NCBI RefSeq assembly: GCF_001590605.1
Contig: NZ_CP014504.1
Span: 62,001-126,000 of the forward strand
Length of the DNA: 64,000 nt
Direction: 5' to 3'
DNA from: Pedobacter cryoconitis
Lineage (GTDB): Bacteria > Bacteroidota > Bacteroidia > Sphingobacteriales > Sphingobacteriaceae
Shown piece by piece: positions 29,315-38,751 of this stretch; within the stretch, counting starts at the first letter, position 1, and the number at the start of each line of letters is the position of its first letter. The notes beneath the pieces were generated by a model. It saw only the letters and a list, made by a program, of their open reading frames with translations. It had not been told where the DNA came from and did not search any database. The position numbers were made by a program, and so were the translations under genes.

Positions 29315-29322
29315 CAAATATA
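29315..29322 (-). promoter_or_regulatory. -7 promoter box (TATATTTG) of glyS
   Basis: Exact TAnnTTTG match, 7 bases before the ATG on the minus strand, implying a very short or absent leader. Confidence 0.45.
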
Positions 29323-29364
29323 GAATTTGGAGGGTAATTTTACCTTATATTAAATACGAATTAT

Positions 29365-29396
29365 TACTTTTGAATTGATAGTTATCAGCTATCAAT
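29365..29396 (+). promoter_or_regulatory. gldA promoter with palindrome at the start site
   Basis: Exact -7 box TACTTTTG (29365-29372) followed directly by the inverted repeat ATTGATAG / CTATCAAT (29374-29381 and 29389-29396). The palindrome sits where transcription should begin, so it could be an operator or a 5' end hairpin. Confidence 0.45.
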
Positions 29397-29415
29397 CACA
29401 ATTAAAATTAGCCCA

Positions 29416-30123
29416 TTGAGTATAAAGGTAGAAGGACTGTCCAAAATATATGGTCAGCAAAAAGCAGTAGACAGTATAAGTTTCCAGGCTTCGCCGGGTA
29501 AAATACTTGGTTTTCTAGGGCCAAATGGTGCTGGTAAGTCTACAACGATGCGGATGCTGACGGGCTATTTAAAGCCAACTTCCGGAAGATCGAGTCTGGG
29601 TGGTTTTGATTCGCAGCTCCAGAGTCTGGAAATGCGCCGTATTCTGGGCTATTTGCCAGAAAATACACCTTTATATACCGATATGTATGTGCGCGAGTTT
29701 CTGACTTTTGTAGCGGATACTTATCAGCTTTCTCAAACGGGGGCTAAAGTAAGGGAAGTAATTGAAAGGGTAGGTCTTGGAGAGGAACAGCACAAAAAGA
29801 TAGCCATGCTAAGTAAAGGCTATAAGCAACGTGTCGGGTTGGCGCAGGCTATTATTCATGATCCTCAGCTATTAATTCTCGATGAGCCTACTACAGGGTT
29901 GGACCCTAATCAATTGACTGATATCCGTGAACTGATCAGAAATCTGGGCAGGAATAAGACTGTAGTGCTTTCCACGCATATTATGCAGGAGGTTGAAGCG
30001 CTTTGTGAGCAGGTAGTAATTATCAATAAAGGAAAAATTGTAGCAGATTCCTCATTAATTGAGCTGAAAAAACAACATAAAACTGACTCTTTAGAAGAAT
30101 TGTTCAGGATGTTAACTAATTGA
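29416..30123 (+). CDS. gldA: ABC transporter ATP-binding protein, GldA-like
   Basis: A 235-residue ABC ATPase. Walker A is GPNGAGKST near 35-43; the Q-loop region reads GYLPENTPLYTDMYVREFL, a GldA-like stretch; the signature is MLSKGYKQR; Walker B is LLILDEPTTGLDP; the switch histidine is in STHIMQEVEALC. It is shorter than the roughly 300 residues I recall for Flavobacterium GldA, lacking the C-terminal part. It probably works with GldF and GldG, encoded 1.4 kb downstream. The start is TTG. A generic ABC-2 ATPase is the alternative. Confidence 0.8.
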   Translation: MSIKVEGLSKIYGQQKAVDSISFQASPGKILGFLGPNGAGKSTTMRMLTGYLKPTSGRSSLGGFDSQLQSLEMRRILGYLPENTPLYTDMYVREFLTFVADTYQLSQTGAKVREVIERVGLGEEQHKKIAMLSKGYKQRVGLAQAIIHDPQLLILDEPTTGLDPNQLTDIRELIRNLGRNKTVVLSTHIMQEVEALCEQVVIINKGKIVADSSLIELKKQHKTDSLEELFRMLTN

Positions 30124-30148
30124 TAATTAATATTTTAATAATCTAATT

Positions 30149-30156
30149 TAGGTTTG
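30149..30156 (+). promoter_or_regulatory. -7 promoter box (TAGGTTTG) of a beta-barrel gene
   Basis: Exact TAnnTTTG match about 57 bases before the ATG at 30213. No clear -33 TTTG. Confidence 0.4.
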
Positions 30157-30212
30157 GCAGACTTTTTGTTTAATCCAGTGAGGATTATATCCGCTAACTT
30201 AAATTAGAAATC

Positions 30213-30767
30213 ATGAAAAGGTTATTTTTACTAACAGCTATAGCAGGAATTTTTGCAGTCTCAAACGTTTCAGCTCAGAAAAAAGATCCTGCAATGTCAG
30301 GTCAGAAATTAGGTATAGGTGTTGATTTTGCTTTGCCTACAGGTGGTACAAACGATTTGTATAAATTAGGATTTGGTGGTTCATTGCAATTCCAAACTCC
30401 AATTGCTCAGAGTCTGAATTTTACAGGTAGTGCAGGATACTTAAATTTTACTGGTAAAGAGCTTATCGGGAATCTTAAATATCCTAAATACAGTGCTATT
30501 CCATTGAAAGCAGGTCTAAGATACTTCTTAGCAGATAATTTTTATGTAGGTGGTGAATTGGGGGCTGCAATTGGAACTAGCGATGGTTCAAGAACTTCAT
30601 TTGTATACTCTCCAGGACTTGGTGTTGAATTCCCGGTTGCTGATAAATCAACTATCGAATTAGGTGCACGTTATGAAGGATGGTCAGGTGATAGAAAAGA
30701 CAATTCACTAATTGTACCGGTTAAAAGTTTCGTTGGTTTGAGACTTGCATTTAACTTCGGAATATAA
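30213..30767 (+). CDS. Small outer-membrane beta-barrel protein
   Basis: A 184-residue protein with signal peptide (MKRLFLLTAIAGIFAVSNVSAQ). Repeated amphipathic strands follow: LGIGVDFALPTGG, GFGGSLQFQTPI, AIPLKAGLRYFLADNFYVGGELG, SPGLGVEFPV, STIELGARYEGW and the C-terminal FVGLRLAFNFGI. It is an 8-stranded barrel type with unknown function. It sits between gldA and gldF but has its own promoter and terminator. Confidence 0.82.
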   Translation: MKRLFLLTAIAGIFAVSNVSAQKKDPAMSGQKLGIGVDFALPTGGTNDLYKLGFGGSLQFQTPIAQSLNFTGSAGYLNFTGKELIGNLKYPKYSAIPLKAGLRYFLADNFYVGGELGAAIGTSDGSRTSFVYSPGLGVEFPVADKSTIELGARYEGWSGDRKDNSLIVPVKSFVGLRLAFNFGI

Positions 30768-30795
30768 TTAGAAATTACTGAAACAGGTTTATATA

Positions 30796-30833
30796 AGAAA
30801 AGCGTCTTAAATTTTATTTTAAGGCGCTTTTCT
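30796..30833 (+). terminator. Terminator between convergent genes
   Basis: A 16-bp stem (30796-30811 with 30818-30833) and 6-base loop. Its one irregular pair is a U-G wobble on the plus-strand RNA, so the beta-barrel gene is the main user; the facing gene ends 3 bases further on. Confidence 0.85.
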
Positions 30834-30835
30834 AT

Positions 30836-31444
30836 TTACCGCTCATATTTCCAGTTTCTGGATTTGCCCTCCGCGATCCATTCTATTGCATTATCCATCC
30901 TTTTATATCTTGTCGCTTCAGTTTTGGCTTCGTTAAACCATTCCAGGTACTCTTTCCTTTTTGAAGCAGTGAACTTTTCAAAATTAACCCCGGCGGCAGG
31001 AACCTGTACCAGTCTTTCAATAAAGTCATCAGGAACCTGCAATTCTATTTTAGGAGCAGTATCTTTCTTTGGTAACTTAATTCCTTCTTTATTCAGAATC
31101 ACAGCATTTTGGATATAAGTGATCAAAACGTCATCACCAGGCAGATCTTCAACAGTTTCAATTTTCCCAAGGTGACCCATTGCATGTTGTTTATCTTCTC
31201 CAACAAGATGATGCAAATCCGGGAGCAAAGCCCCTTTCCAAAAACCGAAAGCGCAGTGGTTTTTGAAAGCAGCCATATGGCATACCGGGCCTTTATAATC
31301 GAAATGCGGACAGCCCCACTTTATCTTTTCTATAATTTCGGGACAAGCCTCATGTACAAGCATCCTGAGATGATGTAATATTGGCTGTGCATAAACGGCA
31401 GCGTTATCAATATATAGATCAATACGGTTATCTAGTTTTCCCAT
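30836..31444 (-). CDS. DUF1801/YdeI-type protein
   Basis: A 202-residue cytoplasmic protein. Residues 1-115 form the DUF1801 fold (HLRMLVHEACPEI, IKWGCPHFDYKG, CAFGFWKGALLPD); the C-terminal part (DFIERLVQVPAAG, FEKFTASKRKEYLEWFNEAK, RYKRMDNAIEWIAEGK) matches the bacteriocin-protection YdeI/OmpD-associated family. Biochemical role unknown. It faces the beta-barrel gene and is divergent from gldF. Confidence 0.82.
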   Translation of the reverse strand: MGKLDNRIDLYIDNAAVYAQPILHHLRMLVHEACPEIIEKIKWGCPHFDYKGPVCHMAAFKNHCAFGFWKGALLPDLHHLVGEDKQHAMGHLGKIETVEDLPGDDVLITYIQNAVILNKEGIKLPKKDTAPKIELQVPDDFIERLVQVPAAGVNFEKFTASKRKEYLEWFNEAKTEATRYKRMDNAIEWIAEGKSRNWKYER

Positions 31445-31557
31445 GGTCTGTATTTTTTAATAAAAAACAATGTTCAACTGATACTAAATTAGGCAAAAAT
31501 GTAATCTGTTTTCCATTCCCCCGATATTTACTAACTTCGGCATCATTATCATTTTTC

Positions 31558-32286
31558 ATGTACGCAGTATTTAAACGCGAATTATTCAGTTTATTAAATT
31601 CATTAATGGCTTACATCACCATCGGTGTATTCCTATTAGTTTCCGGCCTGCTTTTATGGTTTTTTCCGGACACTTCTATTCTTGAATATGGCTACGCTGA
31701 ACTGAATGGCTTTTTTAGCCTGACCCCATTTCTATTTATGTTTCTGATTCCTGCAATCACCATGCGTTCCTTCGCAGAAGAGCGCAGAGAGGGTACTTAT
31801 GTCTTACTGGCCAGCAGACCAATCACCGATTGGCAAATTATCCTCGCTAAATATCTGGCCTGTTTCACGCTGGTTTTATTTGCGCTGATTCCAACTTTAT
31901 TATATTATTATTCTATAGTACAGCTTGGTCTGCCTAAAGGTAATATTGACGGTGGAGCGGTTGCGGGTTCCTATATTGGCCTGTTACTATTGGGTGCAGC
32001 TTTTGCAGCTATTGGTATTTTCTCTTCGTCGGTAACCAAAAATCAGGTGATTGCTTTTTCAGTAGCTGTTTTATTCTCATTTATCGCTTATAGTGGTTTT
32101 GATTCACTCGGAAAGATTTTCACTTCCACAGTATTGGAAGATATATTTGGCTGGCTGAGTATAAATACACATTTTCAATCGATGAGCAGAGGAGTGCTTG
32201 ATACGCGTGATGTCGTCTATTTTATCACTTTTATTCTAGTCTTTCTGGGTCTAACCCGGATTGTGATCGGAGGTAGAAAATGGTAA
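31558..32286 (+). CDS. gldF: Gliding-motility ABC transporter permease GldF
   Basis: A 242-residue ABC-2 type permease with about six membrane helices. It starts MYAVFKRELFSLLNSLMAY; an upstream in-frame ATG at 31381 would overlap the divergent gene and add a non-conserved stretch, so I use 31558. Typical segments are FFSLTPFLFMFLIPAITMRSF split by EERREGTYVLLASRPI and the helix pair AFSVAVLFSFIAYSGF. It overlaps gldG by 7 bases. With GldG and the GldA ATPase it forms an exporter linked to gliding in Flavobacterium. Confidence 0.88.
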   Translation: MYAVFKRELFSLLNSLMAYITIGVFLLVSGLLLWFFPDTSILEYGYAELNGFFSLTPFLFMFLIPAITMRSFAEERREGTYVLLASRPITDWQIILAKYLACFTLVLFALIPTLLYYYSIVQLGLPKGNIDGGAVAGSYIGLLLLGAAFAAIGIFSSSVTKNQVIAFSVAVLFSFIAYSGFDSLGKIFTSTVLEDIFGWLSINTHFQSMSRGVLDTRDVVYFITFILVFLGLTRIVIGGRKW

Positions 32287-33953
32287 ATAAGAAAATTAAA
32301 ATAATACTTTTCGTCGTTTTAATCGTGGTATTAAACATCGTGGCAAATTACTTTTACACGCGTTTTGACTTTACCAAGGAAAAAAGATTCACATTAAATC
32401 CGAAATCCAAGGCAGTTTTAAATAAGGCGCAGCAACAAATTACCATCACTGTATTTTTAGACGGGGAATTACCTGCCGCTTTTAAACGTTTACAACGCGC
32501 TACTGCAGATTTACTGAATGACTATAAATCGAATTCTTCAGTAAAAATCAAAGTTGTATTTACCGATCCAATCGGTGGATTACCAGTAGAAGAACAAGAC
32601 ACTGTTTTGCATCAGCTTTACAATATTGGTATTGAACCAACAAACCTGAATATCAAAAAAGATGCTGGTTTTACGCAGAAAATGGTATTTCCAATGGCTA
32701 TTGTGCAGGCTGGAGGAAGACAAATCCCCGTGCGGTTACTTCAAAATCTTGATGCTGGAGGTAATTATGAAGATAATATCAATAATTCCATTCAAAACCT
32801 CGAATATGTATTTACCTCGGCAATCAAAAAGGTAAGTACAGGAGAGAATCCCCGGATAGGATTTACGGAAGGAAATGGCGAACCATCAGATCTGTATTTG
32901 AGTGATGCGATGAAAGCGTTATCCGATAGTTATGAAGTAGGGCGGGTAGATTTGAATCAGATTAGTAAACAGGGACTGGATAAACTTAAAATTCTTTTCG
33001 TAACCAAGCCTCAGCACGAACTTTCGGAAGCCGTAAAATATAAGATCAATTATTTCGTGATGAGTGGTGGTAGTGTAGTCTGGAGTATAGACCAGGTGAG
33101 CGCCAGTCTGGATAGTTTACAAGGCAAAGGAGAACAGCTGGCTTTTAACAATAAGCTGAATCTGGATGATATGTTGTTTATGTATGGAGCGAGGATTAAT
33201 TATAACCTGGTTGCTGATTTAAATTGTGCAGAGATCCCCATTGCTACGAATGGTGGATCGGGGCGGGATATTCAAATGGCTCCGTGGATTTATTATCCGG
33301 TATTGATTCCAGATACCTCAAACAATATCGTTAGAAATATTGATGGAGTAAAAACAGAATTCCTGAGTACGGTAGATACCATTGGAGTAAAGGGAATCCG
33401 CAAAACAGCAATCCTTCGTACTTCTCCTTATCATATCACTTACAATACGCCTAAACTTTTGTCATTAGGAATTGTCGCTGAAGCACCAGATCAGAAATTG
33501 TATTCCAATCCTGTTCAAAATGCAGCGGTATTATTGGAAGGCGTATTTCCTTCGGTATTTTTAAACCGGGCGGTTCCAGCAGGGATCACGGAAAATTATG
33601 GTGTTGCCACGCAAAGTAAAAAGACTAAAATGATTGTGATTGGTGATGGCGATATTTTCCTGAACCAGGTAAGTGGCAGAGATGGTTCAGTTTTTCCGCT
33701 TGGTTTTGACAGGTATACACAGCGGAATTTTGGAAACAAAGCTTTTCTGCTAAATGTTGCAGATTATTTGGCGAGTGACGATAATTTGATTGAATTAAGG
33801 AATAAAGAGGTAAAGGTCAGGCTACTGGATAAGCAGTTGCTCAGACAATCAAAAACTAAATGGCAGTTTATTAACCTTATATTGCCCTTATTACTGTTAA
33901 TATCGTTCGCAATTTTTCAACATTATTACCGCAAGTATAAGTATGCAAGGTAA
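32280..33953 (+). CDS. gldG: Gliding-motility ABC transporter accessory protein GldG
   Basis: A 557-residue protein with an N-terminal membrane helix (IKIILFVVLIVVLNIVANYF), a large extracytoplasmic part and a C-terminal helix (FINLILPLLLLISFAIF). It contains the ABC-type uncharacterised transport domain (IGFTEGNGEPSDLYLSDAM; PVLIPDTSNNI; IGDGDIFLNQ). Start of the mature part, FTKEKRFTLNPKSKAVL, is typical of GldG. It overlaps gldF, showing coupled translation; dnaN follows 34 bases later. Confidence 0.9.
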   Translation: MVNKKIKIILFVVLIVVLNIVANYFYTRFDFTKEKRFTLNPKSKAVLNKAQQQITITVFLDGELPAAFKRLQRATADLLNDYKSNSSVKIKVVFTDPIGGLPVEEQDTVLHQLYNIGIEPTNLNIKKDAGFTQKMVFPMAIVQAGGRQIPVRLLQNLDAGGNYEDNINNSIQNLEYVFTSAIKKVSTGENPRIGFTEGNGEPSDLYLSDAMKALSDSYEVGRVDLNQISKQGLDKLKILFVTKPQHELSEAVKYKINYFVMSGGSVVWSIDQVSASLDSLQGKGEQLAFNNKLNLDDMLFMYGARINYNLVADLNCAEIPIATNGGSGRDIQMAPWIYYPVLIPDTSNNIVRNIDGVKTEFLSTVDTIGVKGIRKTAILRTSPYHITYNTPKLLSLGIVAEAPDQKLYSNPVQNAAVLLEGVFPSVFLNRAVPAGITENYGVATQSKKTKMIVIGDGDIFLNQVSGRDGSVFPLGFDRYTQRNFGNKAFLLNVADYLASDDNLIELRNKEVKVRLLDKQLLRQSKTKWQFINLILPLLLLISFAIFQHYYRKYKYAR

Positions 33954-33987
33954 TTTTTATATTTTTGAGAACTGACATAATCATATT

Positions 33988-35112
33988 ATGAGATTTATTG
34001 TATCCACATCAACGCTATTAAAACATTTACAAACGGTTAATGGTGCTTCAAGCAGCAGTACAGTTTTGCCGATACTGGAAAATTTCCTTTTCGAGATTAA
34101 AGACGGAAGTTTAACGATTTCCGCTACAGATTTGCAGACCAGTATGACTACTTCTTTACCTGTTGAATCAAAAGAGGGCGGAAAAGTTGCTGTACCTTCA
34201 AGGATCTTATTAGATACTTTGAAAACGCTTCCTGATCAGCCAATCTCTTTCAATATTGATGATGCTACATTTTCTATTGAAATTAGTGCAGGTGACGGAA
34301 AGTACAAACTGAGCGGAGAAAATGGAGATGATTTCCCTAAAATTCCAGTAGTGGAAAATGCTTCTTCTGTAAACTTACCAGCTTCAGTTTTAACGGAAGC
34401 AATTACCAAAACTATTTTTGCAGTGAGTAATGACGAACTGCGTCCGGCAATGACAGGTGTTTTTTGCCAGTTATCTGATCAGTTTATCACTTTTGTAGCT
34501 ACCGATGCACACAAATTGGTAAGATACAGACGTATGGACAGCAAAGCAGATAAAACAGCTTCTTTCATCCTGCCTAAAAAAGCACTGACTTTATTAAAAG
34601 CAGCTTTACCTTCAACAGATATTAATGTTTCAGTTGATTATAACGCAACCAGCGCATTCTTCAAATTTGAGAATATCAACCTGGTATGCCGTTTAATTGA
34701 TGAGCGTTACCCTGATTATGAAGCCGTAATTCCTGCCAACAACCCTAATAAATTAATAATTGACAGGGCTTTATTCCTGAATACTTTACGCCGCGTAGTT
34801 ATTTTTGCAAATAAAACAACGCACCAGGTAAGGTTAAAAATCAACGGAAGTGAATTAAATATCTCTTCTGAAGATCTTGATTTTGCAAATGAGGCTCATG
34901 AGCGTTTAAGCTGTCAATATGAAGGTGAAGATCTTGAAATTGGCTTTAATGCACGTTTCCTGATCGAAATGTTAAGCAATCTTTCTGGTGAAGAAGTGAC
35001 ATTAGAACTTTCTACGCCTAACCGTGCTGGCTTATTGATCCCTCAAACCAACGACGAAAACGAAGATGTCCTGATGCTGGTTATGCCGGTTATGCTGAAC
35101 AACTATAATTAA
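33988..35112 (+). CDS. dnaN: DNA polymerase III beta subunit (sliding clamp)
   Basis: Forms the dimeric ring that holds DNA polymerase on DNA. The 374 residues make three clamp domains: about 1-120 (MRFIVSTSTLLKHLQTVNGA, LPILENFLFEI), 128-245 (TIFAVSNDELRPAMTGVF, ATDAHKLVRYR) and 250-374, ending in LMLVMPVMLN, the usual C-terminal MP(V/M)R-like segment. There is no dnaA or gyrB next to it, so this is not the classic origin cluster. Confidence 0.96.
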   Translation: MRFIVSTSTLLKHLQTVNGASSSSTVLPILENFLFEIKDGSLTISATDLQTSMTTSLPVESKEGGKVAVPSRILLDTLKTLPDQPISFNIDDATFSIEISAGDGKYKLSGENGDDFPKIPVVENASSVNLPASVLTEAITKTIFAVSNDELRPAMTGVFCQLSDQFITFVATDAHKLVRYRRMDSKADKTASFILPKKALTLLKAALPSTDINVSVDYNATSAFFKFENINLVCRLIDERYPDYEAVIPANNPNKLIIDRALFLNTLRRVVIFANKTTHQVRLKINGSELNISSEDLDFANEAHERLSCQYEGEDLEIGFNARFLIEMLSNLSGEEVTLELSTPNRAGLLIPQTNDENEDVLMLVMPVMLNNYN

Positions 35113-35134
35113 TTTTATATAAATAACTTATCTG

Positions 35135-35175
35135 AACGTCATTATATGCGAAAATAAATACGCTATAATGACGTT
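35135..35175. repeat. Near-perfect inverted repeat between dnaN and the DedA gene
   Basis: Arms of 16 and 15 bases (35135-35150, 35161-35175) differ by one bulged base and enclose a 10-base AT loop. No T-run follows on either strand. It may be an mRNA-processing hairpin or attenuator before the DedA gene, whose start is 15 bases downstream. Confidence 0.5.
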
Positions 35176-35189
35176 TGCTATGATACACT

Positions 35190-35849
35190 ATGGACATCAT
35201 CAATCAGCTGATACAGTTTATTCTGCACACAGATGTAGAATTGGTTAAGCTGGTAAGCAATTACCAGACCTGGACCTATCTAATTTTATTTCTAATTATT
35301 TTTGCCGAAACCGGATTTGTGGTGACACCATTTTTACCTGGTGATTCTATGCTGTTTGCAGTAGGGGCTTTGATTGCTAAAGGTAACACTGGTCTGGATA
35401 TCTGGATTATGTTTCTTATCCTGGTTATTGCAGCTATATTGGGTAATAGTTTAAACTACCGTCTGGGCAGTTTCTTTGGGATTAAAGTCTTCAAGGAAGG
35501 AAATAAAATCTTAAAGCTGGAATATTATAATAAATCACATATGTTCTTTGAAAAACATGGTGGTAAAGCGATTATTTTCAGCCGTTTCCTGCCAATTTTC
35601 AGAACTATAGCCCCTTTTGTTGCTGGTGTAGCGAAAATGCCATTCGGCAGATTTACTTATTATAACATTATTGGTGGAATAGGCTGGATTGCCAGTTTAC
35701 TTTTCGCAGGCTTTTTACTGGGACAGATTCCGATTGTCAGAGATAACTTCTCTATCGTAATCCTTTTCATCGCTGTTGTTACGTTTGCACCTGTAATCTT
35801 TGCAGCAGTAAAATCAAGATTCAAAACAAAAGATATTATAGAGAACTAA
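35190..35849 (+). CDS. DedA/VTT-domain membrane protein
   Basis: A 219-residue inner-membrane protein. The VTT (SNARE-associated) domain shows ETGFVVTPFLPGDSMLF, the AAILGNSLNYRLG helix, FFEKHGGKAIIFSRFLPIFR with the key arginines, and TFAPFVAGVAKM split here as APFVAGVAKMPFGRF. DedA proteins move phospholipids (undecaprenyl phosphate or other) across the membrane. Its stop overlaps the opposite gene by 4 bases. Confidence 0.92.
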   Translation: MDIINQLIQFILHTDVELVKLVSNYQTWTYLILFLIIFAETGFVVTPFLPGDSMLFAVGALIAKGNTGLDIWIMFLILVIAAILGNSLNYRLGSFFGIKVFKEGNKILKLEYYNKSHMFFEKHGGKAIIFSRFLPIFRTIAPFVAGVAKMPFGRFTYYNIIGGIGWIASLLFAGFLLGQIPIVRDNFSIVILFIAVVTFAPVIFAAVKSRFKTKDIIEN

Positions 35850-36802
35850 TTCTCTCTGCCCATAATTTTTCCGGAGCTGAATTTTATATTCAGCTCCTTT
35901 ATTTCTTTCTCTGCTGCCGGATCTGGTGGTATTTTAATCATCTTTTCGAGTTTTGGCTGTCCGGCGTCTATCCAGGCAGAATACCAAAAAGATCCCGTAG
36001 CCAGAATGGATGCCCGCATTTGTCTGGCAACCATATGATTCATTTGGGTATGGTAAGCCTGCGCATATTCAAGAGCATATTGTTTCATCACCTGTTTATT
36101 TCTTTTGGAATAACTGTATTTACGGTAAGCGGGGAAAGTCTGGTTTAAACGCTCCTCAATCCATAAAACGCTATCAACGAGCTGATGGGTATGGGTGATA
36201 ATTTTCCAGGTTTCCTTTAAAGGGTCATCAATATACAGCGCGCTGCCTACTAAAAAACTATATCTTTCGGAGAATAATTCGGGTAAACGGCTTTCCCAGA
36301 AAGCGTGGATGCCGTGTTGGTTAGTCAACTGGCCGTTGTGGTTTTCAGTAGTATGCAGCGGCACATGTGCATCTGAGATATAATGCCCTAAATAAGCAGA
36401 ATGGAACAGTATTTTTATAGAATCTCTGTCTTTAAAAGCTTTGACTAATTGATAATAGGTACGCTGGATCTGCCAGGGCAGTGTGCCGTTTTTAGCCAGT
36501 TTCTGCAATCCATATTTTTTAACAGCATCATTCCATTTTCGGGGAATACTATCGGTCTGTGCTTCATAAACCTCTATATCAAGGTAATGCCGGGGGGCTT
36601 CAGCAGTATCAGCATAACGCCTTTTATCTGCGTCTACTGCATGAGTTGAAAGGTATTGTATATTAGATTTGTAAAACCTGTTCATTCCCGCAGGCAGCGT
36701 AAATACAGCCAACCGGTTAATACGCATATGTGCGAAAAATCCCCAGGAACAGGTGAGCAGGGTAAGTGACAAAAAAAATACGAAAATGAAAGGTCTTTTC
36801 AT
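35846..36802 (-). CDS. Secreted zinc-dependent phospholipase C / S1-P1 nuclease-like protein
   Basis: A 318-residue protein with signal peptide (MKRPFIFVFFLSLTLLTC) and then WGFFAHMRINRLA, where W and H are the first zinc ligands of this fold. Further ligands are in HAVDAD, APRHYLDIE, HYISDAHVPLHTTENHNG and HGIHAFWESRLPEL. It probably binds three zinc ions and acts on phosphoesters outside the cytoplasm; the actual substrate is unknown. It follows hscA on the same strand. Confidence 0.8.
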   Translation of the reverse strand: MKRPFIFVFFLSLTLLTCSWGFFAHMRINRLAVFTLPAGMNRFYKSNIQYLSTHAVDADKRRYADTAEAPRHYLDIEVYEAQTDSIPRKWNDAVKKYGLQKLAKNGTLPWQIQRTYYQLVKAFKDRDSIKILFHSAYLGHYISDAHVPLHTTENHNGQLTNQHGIHAFWESRLPELFSERYSFLVGSALYIDDPLKETWKIITHTHQLVDSVLWIEERLNQTFPAYRKYSYSKRNKQVMKQYALEYAQAYHTQMNHMVARQMRASILATGSFWYSAWIDAGQPKLEKMIKIPPDPAAEKEIKELNIKFSSGKIMGREN

Positions 36803-36864
36803 TTTCGTAAATTTAATGCTATTCTGAAGTATTGTGGTAATGAATCTTTTTCAGCCAGTTTTAC

Positions 36865-38721
36865 TTAATCGATTGATTTTCCTTTCATCGCTTTAGAAAC
36901 TGCGATGTCCATCAATCGTTCTGCGAAAGGGCGGGTAAATTCATTCAGTTCATCTGCTTTTTTAAGGATAGTATCTTTATTCCCTTCGGTCAGGGCTGCT
37001 CTCAAAGCAGTAATATATAATTTCGTGTTTTCCAGTTCTTCAGGAGTTAAAACAAAGCCGTTCTTATCAATAAACCGCTCTGCAGTATAAACAAGTTGTT
37101 CTCCTTCGCCACGGGCTTCGATCAGCATTCTTTGTGCAACATCACTTTCTGCATGCGTGATACTGTCGATCAGCATTTTCTCTACAGTATCATCCGTAAG
37201 GCCATAACTTGGCGTAATATCTATTTCCTGTTTCACGCCTGAACGTAATTCAACTGCCTGAACGGTTAAGATCCCATCGGCATTCAGGATGAAATTAATA
37301 TCTACTTTGGGCATTCCTGCAGGCATAGACGGAATCCCCTTTAAATCAAATTCAGCTAATTTCCTGTTTTCTTTAACCAGATCACGTTCTCCCTGATAAA
37401 CAGAAATTTTCATGTTGACCTGGCCATCTATTGATGTGGTATACTGACGGCCTGCTTTGGTTGGAACTTTTGCATTTCTGGCAATGATCACATCCATTAA
37501 ACCACCCATCGTTTCAATACCCAGAGAAAGTGGTGTAACATCAAGTAGCAGAATGTCTGAACGGTTACCCGCAAGAATGTCTGCTTGTATCGCAGCACCT
37601 AAGGCTACTACTTCATCAGGATTGATCTGATCGTGCGGTTGACGGCCAAAGAATGCGGCAACCTGCGCTTTTACATAAGGTGTGCGGGTAGATCCGCCAA
37701 CCATAACTACTTCATCAATAGCGCTGATGGTTAATTTAGCATCTTTCAGTGCTTGTTGACAAGAGTTTAAAGTTTCTGTAACTTTTGCTTCGATCAGTTG
37801 TTCGAAAGTATGTCTGTCCAGCGTATACCAGATGTCTCCTTGTTTTTCATTAAACAGATTTTGAGTGCTAAGTGCTTTTTTTGCTTCTTCGGCTTTTAAA
37901 CGAATCGTCTGCATTAATCCCGGATCTGCAGTCAGTGCTGCTTTATCGAGGTTATTTTTCTCAATCCAGTAATGGACAATAGCGCGGTCAAAATCATCTC
38001 CGCCAAGGAAAGTATTTCCATTGGTCGATAATACTTCAAATATGCCGTTCTGAATCGCAAGGATAGAAACATCAAATGTTCCGCCACCTAAATCGTAAAC
38101 AGCAATCGTTTTCTGTTCAGTCGGATCGAGCCCTATTCCATAGGCTAAACTAGCTGCGGTGGGCTCATTGACAATTCTTAAAACATCCAGTCCTGCTAAA
38201 CGGCCTGCATCTCTGGTTGCTTGTCGCTGGCTGTCATTGAAATAGGCAGGAACGGTAATTACAGCACGGTTTACGGGTGTTTTTAAAGCATGTTCTGCTC
38301 TGGCTTTGAGTTCTTTCAAAATCTCTGCTGACAGTTCAATAGGGGTGTAGAATTTATTTCCAGCTTGTATTTTAATCAGCGAATCGTTGCCTTCGTCTAT
38401 TAGTTTGTAAGAGAAGGTATCCTGATGACCAGCAATGTCTTTATAAGACCTGCCTAATAAGCGTTTAACGGAAAATATGGTGTTGGCCGGATCAGTAATC
38501 AGAAATTCTTTAGCTTCATTACCCACCAAGGTATCTCCTGCTGCATTAAAATGTACAATAGAAGGAACCAAGAGTCCTTTTCCTGTGTCATTTATAACTT
38601 TAGGGTTTTTATCAGGATCAATAAAAGCAACTAAACTGTTGGTCGTCCCTAAATCAATTCCTACAATGATTTCTTCTTTTTGTAAAGAACCTGTTGCCAG
38701 GTTGATGGATATCTTTGCCAT
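36865..38721 (-). CDS. hscA: Hsp70-type chaperone HscA for Fe-S assembly
   Basis: A 618-residue Hsp70. It begins with the HscA-like leader [17 protein letters not shown] before the ATPase core [15 protein letters not shown]; phosphate 2 is [13 protein letters not shown] and the adenosine motif [12 protein letters not shown]. The substrate domain starts near 385 ([17 protein letters not shown]). It lacks the long acidic tail of DnaK. It is distant from fdx and iscX (about 15 kb), so the isc genes are dispersed. A -7 box is 8 bases before the start. Confidence 0.88.
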   Translation of the reverse strand: MAKISINLATGSLQKEEIIVGIDLGTTNSLVAFIDPDKNPKVINDTGKGLLVPSIVHFNAAGDTLVGNEAKEFLITDPANTIFSVKRLLGRSYKDIAGHQDTFSYKLIDEGNDSLIKIQAGNKFYTPIELSAEILKELKARAEHALKTPVNRAVITVPAYFNDSQRQATRDAGRLAGLDVLRIVNEPTAASLAYGIGLDPTEQKTIAVYDLGGGTFDVSILAIQNGIFEVLSTNGNTFLGGDDFDRAIVHYWIEKNNLDKAALTADPGLMQTIRLKAEEAKKALSTQNLFNEKQGDIWYTLDRHTFEQLIEAKVTETLNSCQQALKDAKLTISAIDEVVMVGGSTRTPYVKAQVAAFFGRQPHDQINPDEVVALGAAIQADILAGNRSDILLLDVTPLSLGIETMGGLMDVIIARNAKVPTKAGRQYTTSIDGQVNMKISVYQGERDLVKENRKLAEFDLKGIPSMPAGMPKVDINFILNADGILTVQAVELRSGVKQEIDITPSYGLTDDTVEKMLIDSITHAESDVAQRMLIEARGEGEQLVYTAERFIDKNGFVLTPEELENTKLYITALRAALTEGNKDTILKKADELNEFTRPFAERLMDIAVSKAMKGKSID

Positions 38722-38729
38722 AATCAGGG

Positions 38730-38737
38730 CAAATTTA
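38730..38737 (-). promoter_or_regulatory. -7 promoter box (TAAATTTG) of hscA
   Basis: Exact TAnnTTTG on the minus strand, 8 bases before the ATG. Confidence 0.45.
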
Positions 38738-38751
38738 AGATTTTAAATGTA

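Noticed and set aside
31381..31557. Upstream start for gldF
   Set aside because: It overlaps the divergent gene and adds 59 residues unlike GldF; the family start MYAVFKREL is at 31558.
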